64,000 bases of DNA from Diatrype stigma (GCA_022225965.2 JAKJXP020000053.1:62001-126000); one strand, 5' to 3'; shown: positions 11,786-24,670, counted from the first letter of the stretch. The notes: generated by a model not told the origin, from the sequence alone. Translations and numbers: made by a program.

Positions 11786-13696
11786 GTTGGATTTTCCTTC
11801 TCGAGCAGTATATAACGATATTTCAGTCTAACACGAAGCTCGATACGGCGGACAGGAAGCTGTGGCCAAAGGCGAGTATATATCTTTATGTTTTACCTTG
11901 CACAGCTATACCTACGCCGCAAGCTAACCTTATACGATTGATCAAGTGATTACTACGCCGTGACAGTGGTTACGCTCTGGCCGAGTCTGAGTGCTGAGTG
12001 CCAGTCTTGAATAGGATGCTGTTTATACATCTACCTACCTAATTAGGAAGTACAAGATCTCTATGCGATCGTGTGCCAATACGCACGCCTTCTACGGGGT
12101 AAAGCTCGACCTGGAGCAAGTAAAGACCGATAACCATTGATAGTACGAATGAAGTTGCATACATGCGAATGAGTCTACTCGATTTGATGTCTTGCTGGTT
12201 AAGACAGCGTTGTTCAATCTTCCCCTTTTCTACCCTCTCCATGATAACATTTTGTGTTGGAGGTCGAATTCTCCAACAAGCGCAAGTGATGTTAGAGCGT
12301 AAGTTCCAATGTTTAGGAAACAAGACTGGTGGCAAACCTACTCTCATGGACGTCCTTATGACCAGGGTTTGCATGCTACGTTGCCTCTGCGAAACAGCCA
12401 CTTGAGAGAACCAACAGGCCGGATTGAGGTGGCCTCAAGTTGGGTTGCGGTAGGAAAGGCTCCTGCGGGATAATGGTAAGCAGTGTGATGCAACGGCTCA
12501 TACGCTGTAGGTCTTTTCCCCAAGGTAACGCCAATGTCGGCATATATTGGGTTGCCGTAAACGTATGAGTTCGCAAAATGTTACCATGCCAAGCGGAAGT
12601 TTATCATCGACATGATTGGTGCTACAAGCCTTGGCTGTTGACTGGGAATCTAAAAATAAACAAGTATACCAATCAGAAGATTGGAAGCCTATCCCCAATC
12701 TAGAGATTCTGGAACATGTCCGGCAAAATTAGTCAAACGAGCACCCTGTCTTGCCAATAGGTATACACCTGATTTGGGCCTCAAAATCCCAATCGATCCA
12801 AGTCGTACACCATTCAAGCATTCTCATTGAGTTCCATTATCATTGGAATCAGTGACGTCAAAGTAGGAACCCATAAGTTCATGAGGGATATGTCATGAAG
12901 CTACAACTCTCTCTAGATCTAAAAAGGCATGCATGGTGACCGCCCGGTTGGTTGGGAGGGTCTCGGAAACATAAAAGACTTCTTGTGTGTAAAGATTCAC
13001 TGATGATTTCCAATTATGGAAATGATGCAAGGTGATCTCACACATCTAGTTGATAAGCGCAAAATTGCGATCCTACCCGCGTTCTGCAACAGAAACAGGT
13101 TGTTTCGTGTCCGACAAGAACGAATGAGCAAGTTCCAAGGTTTTATGATATAGAGATGTTTCGATATATTTGATAGGGACACACACCTATGGAACATAGG
13201 GATGAGATATTTGTAATTGGCCAGGCCATAAACCGATTTCTTGGGAATAAGACTTTTGCTCGCATGTATAACTTGCTCAACGCTTGGAACCGTTGTTTTC
13301 TCCTAAAATGCATGCAGCAGAAAAAGGCTGTAATCGCCCACATTGCCAACCTGACGGCAGTGACTTAGATTTGAAAGACCTCGGAAATGTGGTAGTAAGT
13401 TCAATTAAGCTGGTAAAGGGGTGTCTTGTTTTCGTGGATGCTGGAATGATACGCTGTATGATATCTGGGAGTTGCTGCGTAACGTGTTGATTTCAACAAC
13501 GGTGTTGGTTCGAAACAAAACCCACGATCGCATGATTGAGAAACATATACCCTAAAAACAAAACCCCCAAAGTCAATACTACCAACTAAAGGATTCCGCA
13601 TATCCAAGCACAAAATGAACGTAAGCTAATATCAATACTTAACCGATTAGCATCGAATTACAGAACACTTCGAAATAATATAGGTATTAGACCTAA
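11786..13696. other. intergenic, boundary of the RIP island
   Basis: No protein-coding frame could be supported on either strand. GC content looks ordinary until about 13.6 kb and then falls sharply at the copia insertion. It may hold old degraded sequence. Confidence 0.4.
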
Positions 13697-13701
13697 ACAT
13701 T
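13697..13701. repeat. 5-bp target site duplication, left copy (ACATT)
   Basis: ACATT directly precedes the left LTR and is repeated exactly at 20744-20748 after the right LTR. Five bases is the standard duplication length of Ty1/copia integrases. Confidence 0.9.
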
Positions 13702-13855
13702 TATTGGAATACGGTGGCTGGAAATCCAGGTGGCTGGGAACGACCCATACATATGGCTATATATATGGGATGCTTTCACCTGTTTATAAAATATACTCCT
13801 ACTATATTAAATAACCTAATATAATATACCTCATAATTTACGTTTATATTTAATA
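13702..13855 (+). repeat. Left LTR of the copia element
   Basis: Begins TATTGGAATACGGTGGCTGG and ends TATATTTAATA. It aligns end to end with 20590-20743 at identical length. Intact LTRs of this class begin TG and end CA; here both termini read TA, each a single RIP-type change. It is less altered than the right copy in its first half. Confidence 0.92.
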
Positions 13856-13872
13856 GGTTATAAGCCCGGTAA
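13856..13872 (+). promoter_or_regulatory. Primer-binding site, probable half-tRNA iMet type
   Basis: Immediately after the left LTR comes GGTTATAAGCCCGGTA. Allowing one RIP change, this is complementary to the anticodon stem-loop of initiator tRNA-Met (CTCATAACC core) rather than to a tRNA 3' end. Copia and Ty5 are known to prime from such tRNA halves. The match is seen; the use as a primer is inference. Confidence 0.6.
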
Positions 13873-14887
13873 AGCTTATAAGGGATTCCTTATTATAAAT
13901 TTACTTATTTATTTAAAATTTATTTATATTATATAAACGTTAATAAAACGGCTTGCTGCGTTTTTTGTTATAAACGAGAAATTCTTAATGCAATTTAATT
14001 AAAAATCAAATAATATACGGCATTTTACGAATATACATTATATTTATCGGAAACGCCGTTATCCGTGCTTTATTCGTCCTTATCTTAAAAATTCTATTTG
14101 TACGGTAATAATGAATTACCTCACTTAAATTAAAATTTCATTATAAAATCCATTAAGTATATATCATATTATTACTATTACTTCCTTATTTTAAATAATA
14201 ACGTCGGAATTAAGGAATTTACCGAAATTATTTTGTTTAAAAGCAATAAAACGAAAATACGAATTTATCCGTTTCATTTTTATCTTTATTCCTTATTAAA
14301 ATAACGAATAAAACAATAACAAGTCACGATAAATTTATTAAACGACAATATAAATAAAAAACGAAAATATAACCTAAAAATTCGTCCCGTAGCAAGATCT
14401 TAGTTTTTTAGATTTTTTAATAAACGAAATTTTCCTTATTTTGCTTAAATATTTTTATAACTTATAACTATATATTTTATAAACGACGACGACGAAGATC
14501 CAAATTATACATCCGAATTATTCGGTCGTCCCTTTTTATTATTAAGTTTTAATAACGTATTTATTATTTCTTTATTTTACGATTTAAACGAAATCGATTT
14601 ATTCGGATTCGAAGCAATTTTATCTAAATCCATACTTAAATATATACTTATATTTATTCCGGACTTTATACGAATATTCTCGCCTTTACCTTGTTTTATT
14701 CCTAAACCAAATTCAGTTTCTAGCGTTTTTATTTTTTTCAGCTTATTTAATAAATCCATTTACGGCCGTACGTCTTTTTTTAAACCATTCATTAAATCTC
14801 GCTTTAATATAAGACTTATAATAAAGCTTAAAAAAATACGCAAATACCAAGCCAAGGTTTAAGCTTAAGCTTAAACCTAAGTCCATA

Positions 14888-15500
14888 ATGTCGACCGAAA
14901 TAAAAACCAATTTATTCGATAATATAATGAAACTCGAATCCTTTTCGGAATGGATTAGCTTTAAGCGGAAAATAATGGATTACCTTTATATTTAAGGATA
15001 CGGCCGCTTATTACCGAAAAAAAACGAAACGGAAGGTCCCGACGTTACGGACCTAAATAAGTTTAAAAAAATCAAGGAAAAAAAATCTAAAAAAACAAGC
15101 AAATTAAAGCATTCGGTTATATTCGATATAGGCTTAAAAAAAACCTTCGGTTCGAAATTAATAGCGATAAAAAATTAAATACCTTAGTTATTATTTGGAA
15201 GTATTTCGCAAAATAATATCGATTTAAAAATAGCGCCGTTTTTTAATAGCTTTTATATTAATAAGAAAATATTACCTTAATTATAAAAAACAACGTAATT
15301 ACCTTAATAATTAAATTACGCTAAATCAAAGCGGACTTTATCGAATTTAACGAAAATTGTATTATCTTTATTTTATATTTCATTAATAAGTTCCTTTCCG
15401 TATTCGGCTCGAATTACGTTATTTTCCTTATTACCTTTTATTAATTTTACAGCATTATATCCAAACGAAAAAATGACAAAATTACCAAGACTGCCGCAAT
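14888..15500 (+). pseudogene. gag remnant of the copia element
   Basis: Starts at ATG 14888 and reads KLESFSEWISFKRKIMDYLYI before a TAA, matching the copia Gag N-terminus (a xFxxWKxxIxxxL core). Further stops and drift follow. No zinc knuckle could be recognised. The end is approximate. Confidence 0.65.
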
Positions 15501-16199
15501 TTTCGAAAAAACTTTGCAATTAATCCTCCAAAAGGAACAAAATATACGGATTCGAAATAACAATGGAATGCAAACCGGACTTTTTTAAACTCATCGTTTT
15601 AATAATAAAAACCAAAAAAGCAAAAGCAAACGTAAAGCATCCGATAGCGCTTAATGTATTTATTATAAAACTGTAAAATATAGAATAATAAATTACTTCC
15701 TTAATAAATGCTTTTGGAAATATCCGGATAAGGCCCTTTTTTATTAGCAAAATAATAAAGTTCAGTTAAAAAAAACAAAAAACCAACGATATTATAGCCG
15801 TTTCTATTAAGTTAATATATAAAGTTATTAATAATAACGATGCCGAAATTACCGTTAATACCTTTTTAACGGCAAAAAACGATACCGCAAAGTTATTATT
15901 AATAGTAGCATAACCTAGCATCTTATTACGCATTTTTAAGGGCCTTTTATCCGGAACTAACCCTATAGCTATCCGGATACGGCTTAATAAATAATCCGCG
16001 GAATTAATACCGAACTTTAAATATTTCATTAACGGAATTCCGGATATTTCCGGAATAAAATAACGATTAATAAAATTAGGCCTTATGTTTTTATCTTAAG
16101 ATAAGGCCATCGAGTTAATAAAAAAGCTTTAAGAAATACTAGTTTTAAATAATGGCTGTAATTAAATCTTTTGTTATAAACGCGAATTATTTAATAAGC

Positions 16200-19100
16200 T
16201 TCGGCCTTATAAAGATTTATAAATTTACGGCATTAAAAGTAAGGTTTTAATATTTAAAAAAAAGGGCATTATCGTTTTTTATATCCTAATTAACGGCAAA
16301 ACAAAGCGTATTTAAATTTAGGATGCAATTTATTGCCCGGGGCTAAAAACGAACCTTATTTCGGTTATTTAGTTTATTAAAAAAAATACGGAATTCTTAT
16401 TTCGTATTAACGCTGCCTTTGGTATTAAAGGAAAATATATTTTTTTGACTGCAATAATATCATTAGGCTTATACGTAATTAATTAATCCGGTAATATTAT
16501 TAATATAACTGGCCTTAATATGGCTTTTTATTTTTATTTTATTATAAATTTAAATATAATAATTTAATATAAGCGATTAAAACATTTTAACGAATAAAAT
16601 ATCCGTAAGTTAATAATTATATTCAATAACATAAAACCAATAAAATATCATTATTTCTGTAATAACTGCGTTAAAAATCGGCAACGGGAAAAACTATATA
16701 AAGGCAACTTAAAAAAGGGTATATATTATTTAAAATCCTTATATCTCGATAAGGCAGGCATGTTTAAAAGCATTATTGGTTACGGTAACGTTACGGAATG
16801 GCTAGCCATAATATGCGACCATTCGTAAATAAGTTAGGTAATTCCTATTAAATAATTAAAAAAATAATTCGAAGCCTTTAAAAAATTCCTGGCACATTAG
16901 GAAAAACCTAAACGACGTTATTATTACGTAACGATAAATAAGCTTAAGTAATATCGCAGCGACGAGTTTTACGAATATTATACGATAAAGGGCATAATTA
17001 TTTGCTATTTTGCTATTGGCTAATACGAATAAAATGGAATTATCGAAAGCACCATAAGTTATCTCAAAAAATACATTAGGTTTACCATAAAAACAGCTAT
17101 TAAAAACGGAATATTAAAATATTATTAGTTATTTATCGTTAAAGCAATATTTTATTTTAAAAATAAAAATCCATATTTTACCTTTAAAACCATTCCTTAC
17201 GAAGCTTAATACGGTAATAAGCTTAATTTATATTACCTAATTTATTTGGAAGCATCCGATATATATAAATTCAACAAAAAGGCGAATATTCTTAAATTTA
17301 CCGGTACAGCCTGTTAGATATTAAAATATAGCGGCGATAAAATAACGAATTACATTATCCTTTAACGAAATATTAACAAAATAAAATACGCCAATAATAT
17401 AATGTTCAAAAAAGATTATTTCGTTTATTCGTAATGCCGAGGCTATAAAAAAAAAACTAATTACATCTAATTTATCCATAATTAAGCCTTAAAATATATT
17501 TATTATCCCATTTGCTATAGCATTAACCTCGAAACCAATTCGCTAAAGCAATAAATAAAAAAACAAACGACTAGGCTTCGAATTATCGCCGGCCATTATC
17601 GAAAGAAATAACAGCTTATCCGATATTTACCTTATAATTACCCGAAACCGGGCCGCTAAATAGCCCGATATAAGCCTATTCTTTTAAGTTAATTCTAACG
17701 AAAAACCATAAAACGTCGATAATAACTTAATTTAGCCTCGCGAAATTATACGTAACCTTAGCATTTTAGTTCAGTTTAATAATAACTTACGTAATCCAAT
17801 TAACGTTATAGCTTTACCTATTAAATACATAAAGAATAATATATATTATAAAAATAATTTATTACCAAAAGTCCCTTACGGCTATAACCTTTGCTTATAT
17901 ATTAAATACAATTAAACCAATCGTTTCTAGCTAAAGGCCACCCCGGCGTTTCATTTAGCCATAGCCGTTTTAAGAATAATATTAATAGCTACAATAATCG
18001 AGCCTTATAATTATTAATATATAAAACGAAACGTATAATGGCTTAAGTAATATAAGGCTATAAACGACGAATATTAGTTATTAATAAATAATAAGACCTG
18101 AATATTTTACGAATTGCCTGCTAAATAAAAGGCTTTATTTAACAAATGAATTTATAAGCTAAAAAAGGGTCTTAATGGCGAAATTACTCGATATAAAGTA
18201 CGATGGGTTATCCGTAGCTTCGAATAAGTTAAAGGCTTGGATTATATAAATACCTTCGTTTTAATAATTAAACCTATAAGTTATAAGGCGATTTTCGTTT
18301 TCGCTGCAGTATTAAATCTGGAACTGAAGCAAATGGACGTTAAGACGGCATTTTTATACGGGCCTATTATTAAAGAAATTTACGTTAAATAATTACCGGA
18401 ATTTAACGACGGCATAATAAAGGTTTATAAGCTAAACAAAACGCTTTACGGTTTAAAGTAAGCTTTACGAATATAATATCAAACATTAGCCACCTTTCTT
18501 AAAAAACTGGAATTTAATTTGTTAAACTTTAACATAAGAATATTTTCTAAAGGGCACTTTTATATAGTAATTTATATAAACGATTTTTTAATTGCTGGTT
18601 TTAATAAGAATAAAATTGCTAAATTAAAAAAAGCTTTATTTAATAAATTTAAAATATTTAATCTTAAATTTTGCAATTATTATTTAAGCATAAATATTAT
18701 TCGCAATCGTGCTAATAAAAAGATTTACCTTAATTAAAACATTTACCTTAAAAAAATCATTAAAAAATTAAAACAATGGGATATAATATCTTATGTTATA
18801 TTTATGATAACCTTAAAAATTAACGAGCCGTTTAATAATTTTAAAGCCACTAAAGTAAATATTTAATAATATACCAAAGCCATAAGCTGCTTAATATATG
18901 CCATAATAAGCATTCGCCCGAATATCGCTTATGTCGTCTCTTATTTTAATCGCTATATAAAAAATCCCATTACCGCTTATTTCGCCGCCGTTAAACGTAT
19001 GTTACGATATCTTAAAGACATATTCGATTATAAACTAATATATTAAGATAAATTATAAGACTTAATTAAATATATTAACTCCGATTGGACCGGCTGTATA

Positions 19101-19530
19101 TAATTTCGACGCTTAATTGCTGGTTATATTTTTAATATTAACAGCGGCGCCATTAATTGGTTTTCGAAAAAATAACAAACGGTGGCCTTATTATTTTGTA
19201 AAGTTAAATATATAAATTAAACGTAAGCGATAAAAAAAACGATTTAATTACGGTAATTATTAAAGAAACTTAACGCCGTTAAAAACGAAATAATTATTAC
19301 GGTAATATATGGAAATAATTAAAAAACGCTTGTATTAATAAGAAATCCTTAATTTTATGTTCGTATTAAACATATCGAAATATAATATTACTTTAACCAT
19401 AAAAAGCAGGCGAATAATAAAGTCGATCTTTAATATATTCATATTTTTAATTAAATCGCTAATAACTTAATAAAGCCTTTGCTTAAAAATAAGTTCGTTA
19501 CTTTTAAAAAAGCTTTAAATATCCTGCCAT
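16200..19530 (+). pseudogene. pol remnant (protease/integrase, RT, RNase H)
   Basis: Traces appear in copia order. About 16320-16380 resembles the LYVPGLxxNLISV pre-integrase block. About 16950-17120 is the integrase core, with an NGIIES trace of the usual NGVxER. About 17180-17340 is the PYEAxYGxxPNL block. About 18180-18770 is an RVT_2 reverse transcriptase including the QMDVKTAFLYG block. About 18850-19530 is RNase H (GYIFNINSGAINWFSKK) and the domain tail. The catalytic YVDD of RT is replaced by YIND, and many stops are present. It is non-functional. Confidence 0.88.
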
Positions 19531-20589
19531 AAAATAAGTAAAAAAAATAAAACTGGGTCCTATAAAGGCATTTTATTACCAAAATACCACTTTTATTTCT
19601 AACATTTATATTAATAACCTTATTAATATTTTCTTTTTTATTTATTCCTTATTATACGTTATATTAGCTTTACGATAATATCATTTTTATGGGTTTTTAT
19701 TAATATGTTTATTACTTTTTCTAAAGGATTTATAAAATTAATCCAATTAAATAAAACATATTCCTGTTCCAAATGAAAATAAAAAATGCAGCCTTAATAT
19801 TTATATATATGTATCCAATTAATTATTTTTTTTTTCGGATTTTTTTTCTTTTATTAATTTATATACATTATAATGGCACTTATAGCATTATTTACGGCAT
19901 TCGGTATATTTTCATTAAATCTTAACATATTAAAAATAAATTTAAAAGCCTTTTTATAATAATTTCGTAATTTAATAATTAACGATAAAGGCCTTTACGT
20001 TTATTATAAAGCCATTTTTTTTATAACGAACAAAATAAGGTTAATTAATAATAATATATGCCTAACGTTAACGCTTGTAATATTTTCGAGAATTTCGCCG
20101 GATTATTTCCGAAATACGGCAAGAAAACCTGAATAAAACTATTTAATACGCTTAACGGATCCTTAATTAGCGATTAATAGGAAATACGAAAATGGCATAT
20201 TTTCGTTATAACCATTATTAATGGTTTTCGCAAAAAACGAATTCTAATTTGGAATTATAATTCGATATTATATGTTATTAAAATTAAACGATAAAAAAAT
20301 ATATTATTCGGAAAATAACGCTTTTTCGTCGAATATTTTTGCAACAAACGATATATATCGAAAGCCGAAATTTAATATAATACCGACGATTCGAATAATA
20401 AAAAAAACGAATATTTAATACTTTTATTACGCAAAGTATGGAAATAAATTAATTTAAGGAATAATAGTTATTAAGGCTTTAACGACCCCCGTTTTAAAGG
20501 CTATATTAAACTTAAATTTTAAGATTCTAGCAAAATAAGCTAATTTAACGATAATCTCGAATTATAGTTACGTATAATTCGAATGGAAA

Positions 20590-20743
20590 TATTAAAATAC
20601 GGTAGCTAGAAATCCAAATAGCTAAAGACGACTTATACCTGTAGCTATATATATGGAATACCTTTACCTGCCTATAAAGTATATTCCTATTATACTAAAT
20701 AATCTAATATAATATACCTCATAACCTACGTCTATATTTAATA
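20590..20743 (+). repeat. Right LTR of the copia element
   Basis: Begins TATTAAAATACGGTAGCTAG and ends TATATTTAATA; same length as the left LTR. It shows G-to-A changes in its first half (GGAATAC to AAAATAC, GGCTGG to AGCTAG), yet keeps some C bases the left copy lost, so the two were mutated independently. Confidence 0.92.
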
Positions 20744-20748
20744 ACATT
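20744..20748. repeat. 5-bp target site duplication, right copy (ACATT)
   Basis: Exact partner of 13697-13701. Confidence 0.9.
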
Positions 20749-21378
20749 GGCCATAAAGACTCTATAAATAGCCTTATCTTTTAATCCTTTGATTTTATTT
20801 CATCTTGGGCACCAAGGAAGGTCTGCAGCAGTGTTGTATGAGTGCCGAATCATCGGACCGTGAGCACGCCGAGTCTGTCGCGGAACTATACAACGGGAGT
20901 GCAATTTGACTTTTGTCACTCAGCGCCCAAGTTCCCAGCCCCGGCAGATACTATTTGACCGCTTAATCAAGCGAATTTTACCTCTCCTCATCCTAACCGC
21001 CAGATCACCTTGTTACCGCTTACCCGTCGCTGAGGTTGACTTGGGAAACGATCGGCACCGGTAGATTTCTGGGGCTCCCCTTTCCCACATGCAGCCCAAC
21101 TACCAAGATCGAGGGGAGCCAATCCCAGCTCTCGGGTTATTTACACAATATGCCTATTAGGAGGATGCTATACCTGGATTCTATCTTACTCTCCGGGGTG
21201 TTGCAATCGTCTCTTGGCCCTTTACACGCGACTGGGACAGGGGTTCTCCACATTTTGCCATTTCACCATAACCCGTTACCCAGGTATCTTGGCACGTGAA
21301 GTTACCTTATTTAAGTATCATGGCCTCATGGCTACCGAACTCAGGGCCCTGGGTTCTGCAAGGAACGCAAAGAACAAG
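20749..21378. other. intergenic, tyrosinase upstream region
   Basis: Normal GC returns at once after the copia element. In-frame ATGs at 21214 and 21328 extend the tyrosinase frame but add residues that would bury its signal peptide, so I treat them as 5' UTR. Confidence 0.45.
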
Positions 21379-22987
21379 ATGGGCCTTTTCAAACGAATTC
21401 TCGTGCTGGCTTTGGCGTCCTCGGCGGCGAAGGGACTAGTAGTGCCCGCGGCCGCGCCCCCTGAATATCCCCAAGAGGATATCGACTCGGGGAAAGCGCT
21501 ACAGGACATGAGCAAGTTGTCCAAGGAGGCGGCATTGAAACGCATCTCGGAGAATCCGACGGAAGCGTGCAACCCAGACAATGTGAGGGTTCGCAAGGAA
21601 TGGTACGTCCATTCTCACGAGACAGTCGATGGGAAAATAGCCTAACCCTAGGTGACATGAAGGAGATCCATTCCGGGCGAAGAAAGAATCGAATACGTGA
21701 AAGCCGTGAACTGCCTGATGGACACGCCAGATGTTTACCATAACATAAGCGGTTCTAAGTAAGTCTGAGCGTCCTTGAACCCCCCTTGGCACAGGTGCAT
21801 CGAGTGCTGATCCAGTTGCGTTTACAGGACTTTGTTCGACAGCTTCGGTCTCCTACACTACTATGAAACGCCCTACGTCCACAACTCGGTAAGGATATCA
21901 AGCCGGGCTTTCAACTTTGCACTGTGCCTAAATGACTGACCACACCCGCCCAGGCATGGTTCCTCCTTTTCCACCGGCTGTACATCTGGACCTTCGAGGA
22001 CAAGCTGCGGTCGGTCTGCGGCTACCAGGGCGCCTTTCCGTACTGGGAGTGGGGCCTCGACGTCGGCGGCGTGGAGCAGTCGCCCGTGTTCGACGGATCG
22101 CCGACGTCGATGGGCGGGAACGGGGAGAAGGTCAACAAGACAATCGGGCCGGGCTTTCCCATGCCCGGCGGGACGGGCGGCGGGTGCGTCCAGTCGGGCC
22201 CGTTCTCGAACTACACGGTCAACTTCGGGCCCCTGACCCAGGACGACCCGCTGGCGCCGAACCCGCGCTGCCTCAAGCGCGACCTGAACACGGAGCTGTG
22301 CCGCCAGTGGACCACGCTCAAGAACACCACCGAGGTCATCCTGCAGAGCCCCGACGTCGAGCTATTCCAGGCCAACTTGCAGGGCGACATGCGCTACCCC
22401 GAGTCCAGGAAGTGGGGGTTCTCGGTCCATGGGGGTGGTCACTTCATTATTGGTGAGCGATTCGAGACGACGCCTGCTTGGCCCCTACTTACTGATGGTG
22501 ATACTGACATGGATTTCCTAGCTGGCGATCCTGGTGGTGATTTTTACTTCTCGGTACGTACAGAATGGATAACGCCTGGGGATACGACAGCCTCTATATG
22601 ATAGGGGCTAGAGCAATGATGGGGATGTCGCTATGGGGTATGAACTAACTAACATGCGCACAGCCATTGGAACCTGCCTTCTACCTACACCACGGACAGA
22701 TTGACAGGATGTATTTCGTGTGGCAGAATCTCGACTGGGAGAATCGACAGGTAAGCAAATACTCACTCCTTTATACTACTTTCTACTATGGGGTCATGAA
22801 ATCAATCATGCTGACTATCTCTATTACATAGAACGTTGCTGGGACAATTACGATGATGAACCGACCTCCGAGCCGGAATGGAACGCTCGAAGATGTGTTG
22901 GACCTAAGCCCAGTCGGCCCGGCTCATACATTGGGAGAAATGTTGGACACTGTCGGCGGAACTCCGTTCTGCTTCATTTATGAGTAA
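21379..22987 (+). CDS. Tyrosinase-like copper oxidase, secreted
   Basis: Seven exons (21379-21602, 21663-21758, 21828-21888, 21954-22452, 22522-22553, 22664-22750, 22832-22987) give 384 aa. Residues 1-19 (MGLFKRILVLALASSAAKG) are a signal peptide. The CuA site has H117, H125 and H134 in LLHYYETPYVHN and FHRLYIW. The CuB site has H286 and H290 (HGGGH) and H313 in FYLHHGQIDR. Where most tyrosinases read DP before the last histidine pair, this reads EP (E307). It ends in GGTPFCFIYE, the usual end of the short fungal secreted forms that lack the C-terminal lid domain. Such enzymes oxidise mono- or diphenols, for pigment or for modifying secreted phenolics or peptides. Exon 5 is only 32 nt. Confidence 0.93.
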
Positions 22988-23944
22988 AGCTGCAAGTCTA
23001 TCATCTTACCTGTTTCGTGAACGGGAAGAGGGGCACCAATAAGTTATAGTTCCCTGCCGCCTACGCCGGAAACTTAGACAAATATAATTGAGAGATAATG
23101 GAAGCAAGAAGCCGATGAGCACATAGTCCCATGTTCCTAATCACTATGCTTTCTGATAGCAACATCGAACGGCTCAAAACTTAAAACATAGTTAAAGCCC
23201 ATTCATTGCAATCAATGGCAGGTTTGAGACTCGCTTTTGCGGCTGTTTGCCAGCACGTCATAGTTCAATCAACCGAGAGAACTGCCCAAGGTATTATGAT
23301 TAAGACATTGATACTTTACAACCAAGCGATCGATTACTAGATGTCAACGGGTGCATTGGGTTTAGCTAAGAGCAGAGCCCGATTCCCAAAATTGACCTCT
23401 TGGCACCTCGGAACCACCGGCTAAAATCTTCCATCCCAGGCCATAATACTAAAGGCAATACCTACACTGCCGAGCAACGGCGCCGTCATGAGACAAATTA
23501 CTTTCAAATCGCTACCTCATCGGACGTCATCTTTCAAAGTCTCATGCACTACAAGGTCTCCCGATAACCTCGAGCCCGGATGAGAACTGAATCGAAAATT
23601 GTCTCTTTGAACATGTAAATATAAATAAGCTTAACTCAGTTACAAAAGACCTGCTGGTGAAGTCGTCTTGGTTGACATCGGAGGTGACCCCTTTTCGCTT
23701 TAAATATGCTTCGAATATTGTTTAAAATGCAATTTCCTTTTCCAACCCCTTCGCCCTTGGGTTGGCCTAATGCTGCCAAAATGATGCATGCTCTTAAATG
23801 ACGGATGCAAGATTCCCAAGTGCTAATATTATCTTCCCCGAACAAACACACCGCCCCTTCTTCTTGATGTCACCCTTTTCCACTGCCGATTGCCTTTTGC
23901 ATGCATGATGCGAAGTGGTTGCTGCCATTCTCGCTTTTCTGCGC
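22988..23944. other. intergenic, no gene seen
   Basis: Convergent spacer between the tyrosinase and the wall-protein gene. I saw no repeats or RNA genes. Confidence 0.45.
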
Positions 23945-24670
23945 TTACAGCAGCGCGGTGCCGACGAAGACGGCGAACACCACAGCGCTGCCGATGCTAA
24001 GCATCAGCGAGGCGCCGTCGACGGGGCGGCCGGCGAGCGGCGCGGCGGCGCCCTCGCTGTTGGTCGGAGAGGCCTCCGAGGTGGCGGCGGCGGCGGAGCT
24101 GGCGGCGGACGAGATGCCAGCGGCGGCGGACTGGGCGCTCTGCAGCGCGGACGAGGCGGCGGCGGCGGCGGTGCCGGTGGCGGTCGAGGCGAGGGCCTGG
24201 GCGCTGTCGAGGGCGGCGCTGGCGGAGCTCAGGGCGCTCGCGTAGACGCTGGAGGCCTCGCCGCCGAGGCTGGAGCCGACCGACGACGCGGCCGAGGCGA
24301 TCGACGACGCGGCGCTGGCGGCGTCGCCCGTGGCGGTGGCCAGCACGCTCGACGCGCCCGACTCCAGGCTCGAGGCGGCGCTGACGGCCGCGCCCGTGGC
24401 CGACGTGAAGGCGCCCGGCGCCTCGGACGCCACGCTCGTCGCGATCGACTCGGCCGTGGTCAGGGCGCCCGTCACGGCGTCCGAGGCCTCGCTCGCGACG
24501 CTGCCGAGCGCCGAGCTGGCGCCCTCGGCCCACGAGCCCACGTCGCTCTCGGCCCCGTCGACGTAGTCGTCGAACTCGGCCGGGGGCGTGACCTGGGGGG
24601 CCCGGGGCTCCTGGGCGGCGCGGGCGAGGGCCAGGCTGGCGGTGAGGACGGTGGCGGCGGAGATATGCAT
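23945..24670 (-). CDS. GPI-anchored Ser/Ala-rich cell-wall protein
   Basis: Single exon of 241 aa. Residues 1-19 (MHISAATVLTASLALARAA) are a signal peptide. Residues 45-205 are low complexity, dominated by Ser, Ala, Gly and Thr in SSASSA-like runs with heptad-like periodicity. The tail DGASLMLSIGSAVVFAVFVGTALL is a small omega site plus a hydrophobic segment, typical of GPI addition. There are no cysteines, so it is not a hydrophobin or CFEM protein. The high GC (long GCG/GCC tracts) makes the opposite strand look open; those frames are shadows. The role is presumably structural at the wall; no named family was recognised. Confidence 0.8.
   Translation of the reverse strand: MHISAATVLTASLALARAAQEPRAPQVTPPAEFDDYVDGAESDVGSWAEGASSALGSVASEASDAVTGALTTAESIATSVASEAPGAFTSATGAAVSAASSLESGASSVLATATGDAASAASSIASAASSVGSSLGGEASSVYASALSSASAALDSAQALASTATGTAAAAASSALQSAQSAAAGISSAASSAAAATSEASPTNSEGAAAPLAGRPVDGASLMLSIGSAVVFAVFVGTALL

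Larger units (their letters stand above)
13702..20743 (+). mobile_element. RIP-degraded full-length Ty1/copia LTR retrotransposon
   Basis: A 7,042-bp element bounded by two 154-bp LTRs and flanked by ACATT duplications. Order on the plus strand is left LTR, primer-binding site, a roughly 1-kb leader, gag, protease/integrase, reverse transcriptase, RNase H, a roughly 1-kb tail and right LTR: the copia order. Frames are full of TAA and TAG where Gln or Trp codons are expected. CpA and TpG are almost absent while CpG survives, so the decay is CpA-directed C-to-T change on both strands, which is RIP. It cannot encode a working element. Surrounding genes do not share this composition. Confidence 0.95.

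Noticed and set aside
14577..15750. Minus-strand Lys/Ile-rich frames inside the copia element
   Set aside because: AT-rich sequence gives such frames by chance. The plus strand at the same place carries gag traces. A true antisense gene is not supported.
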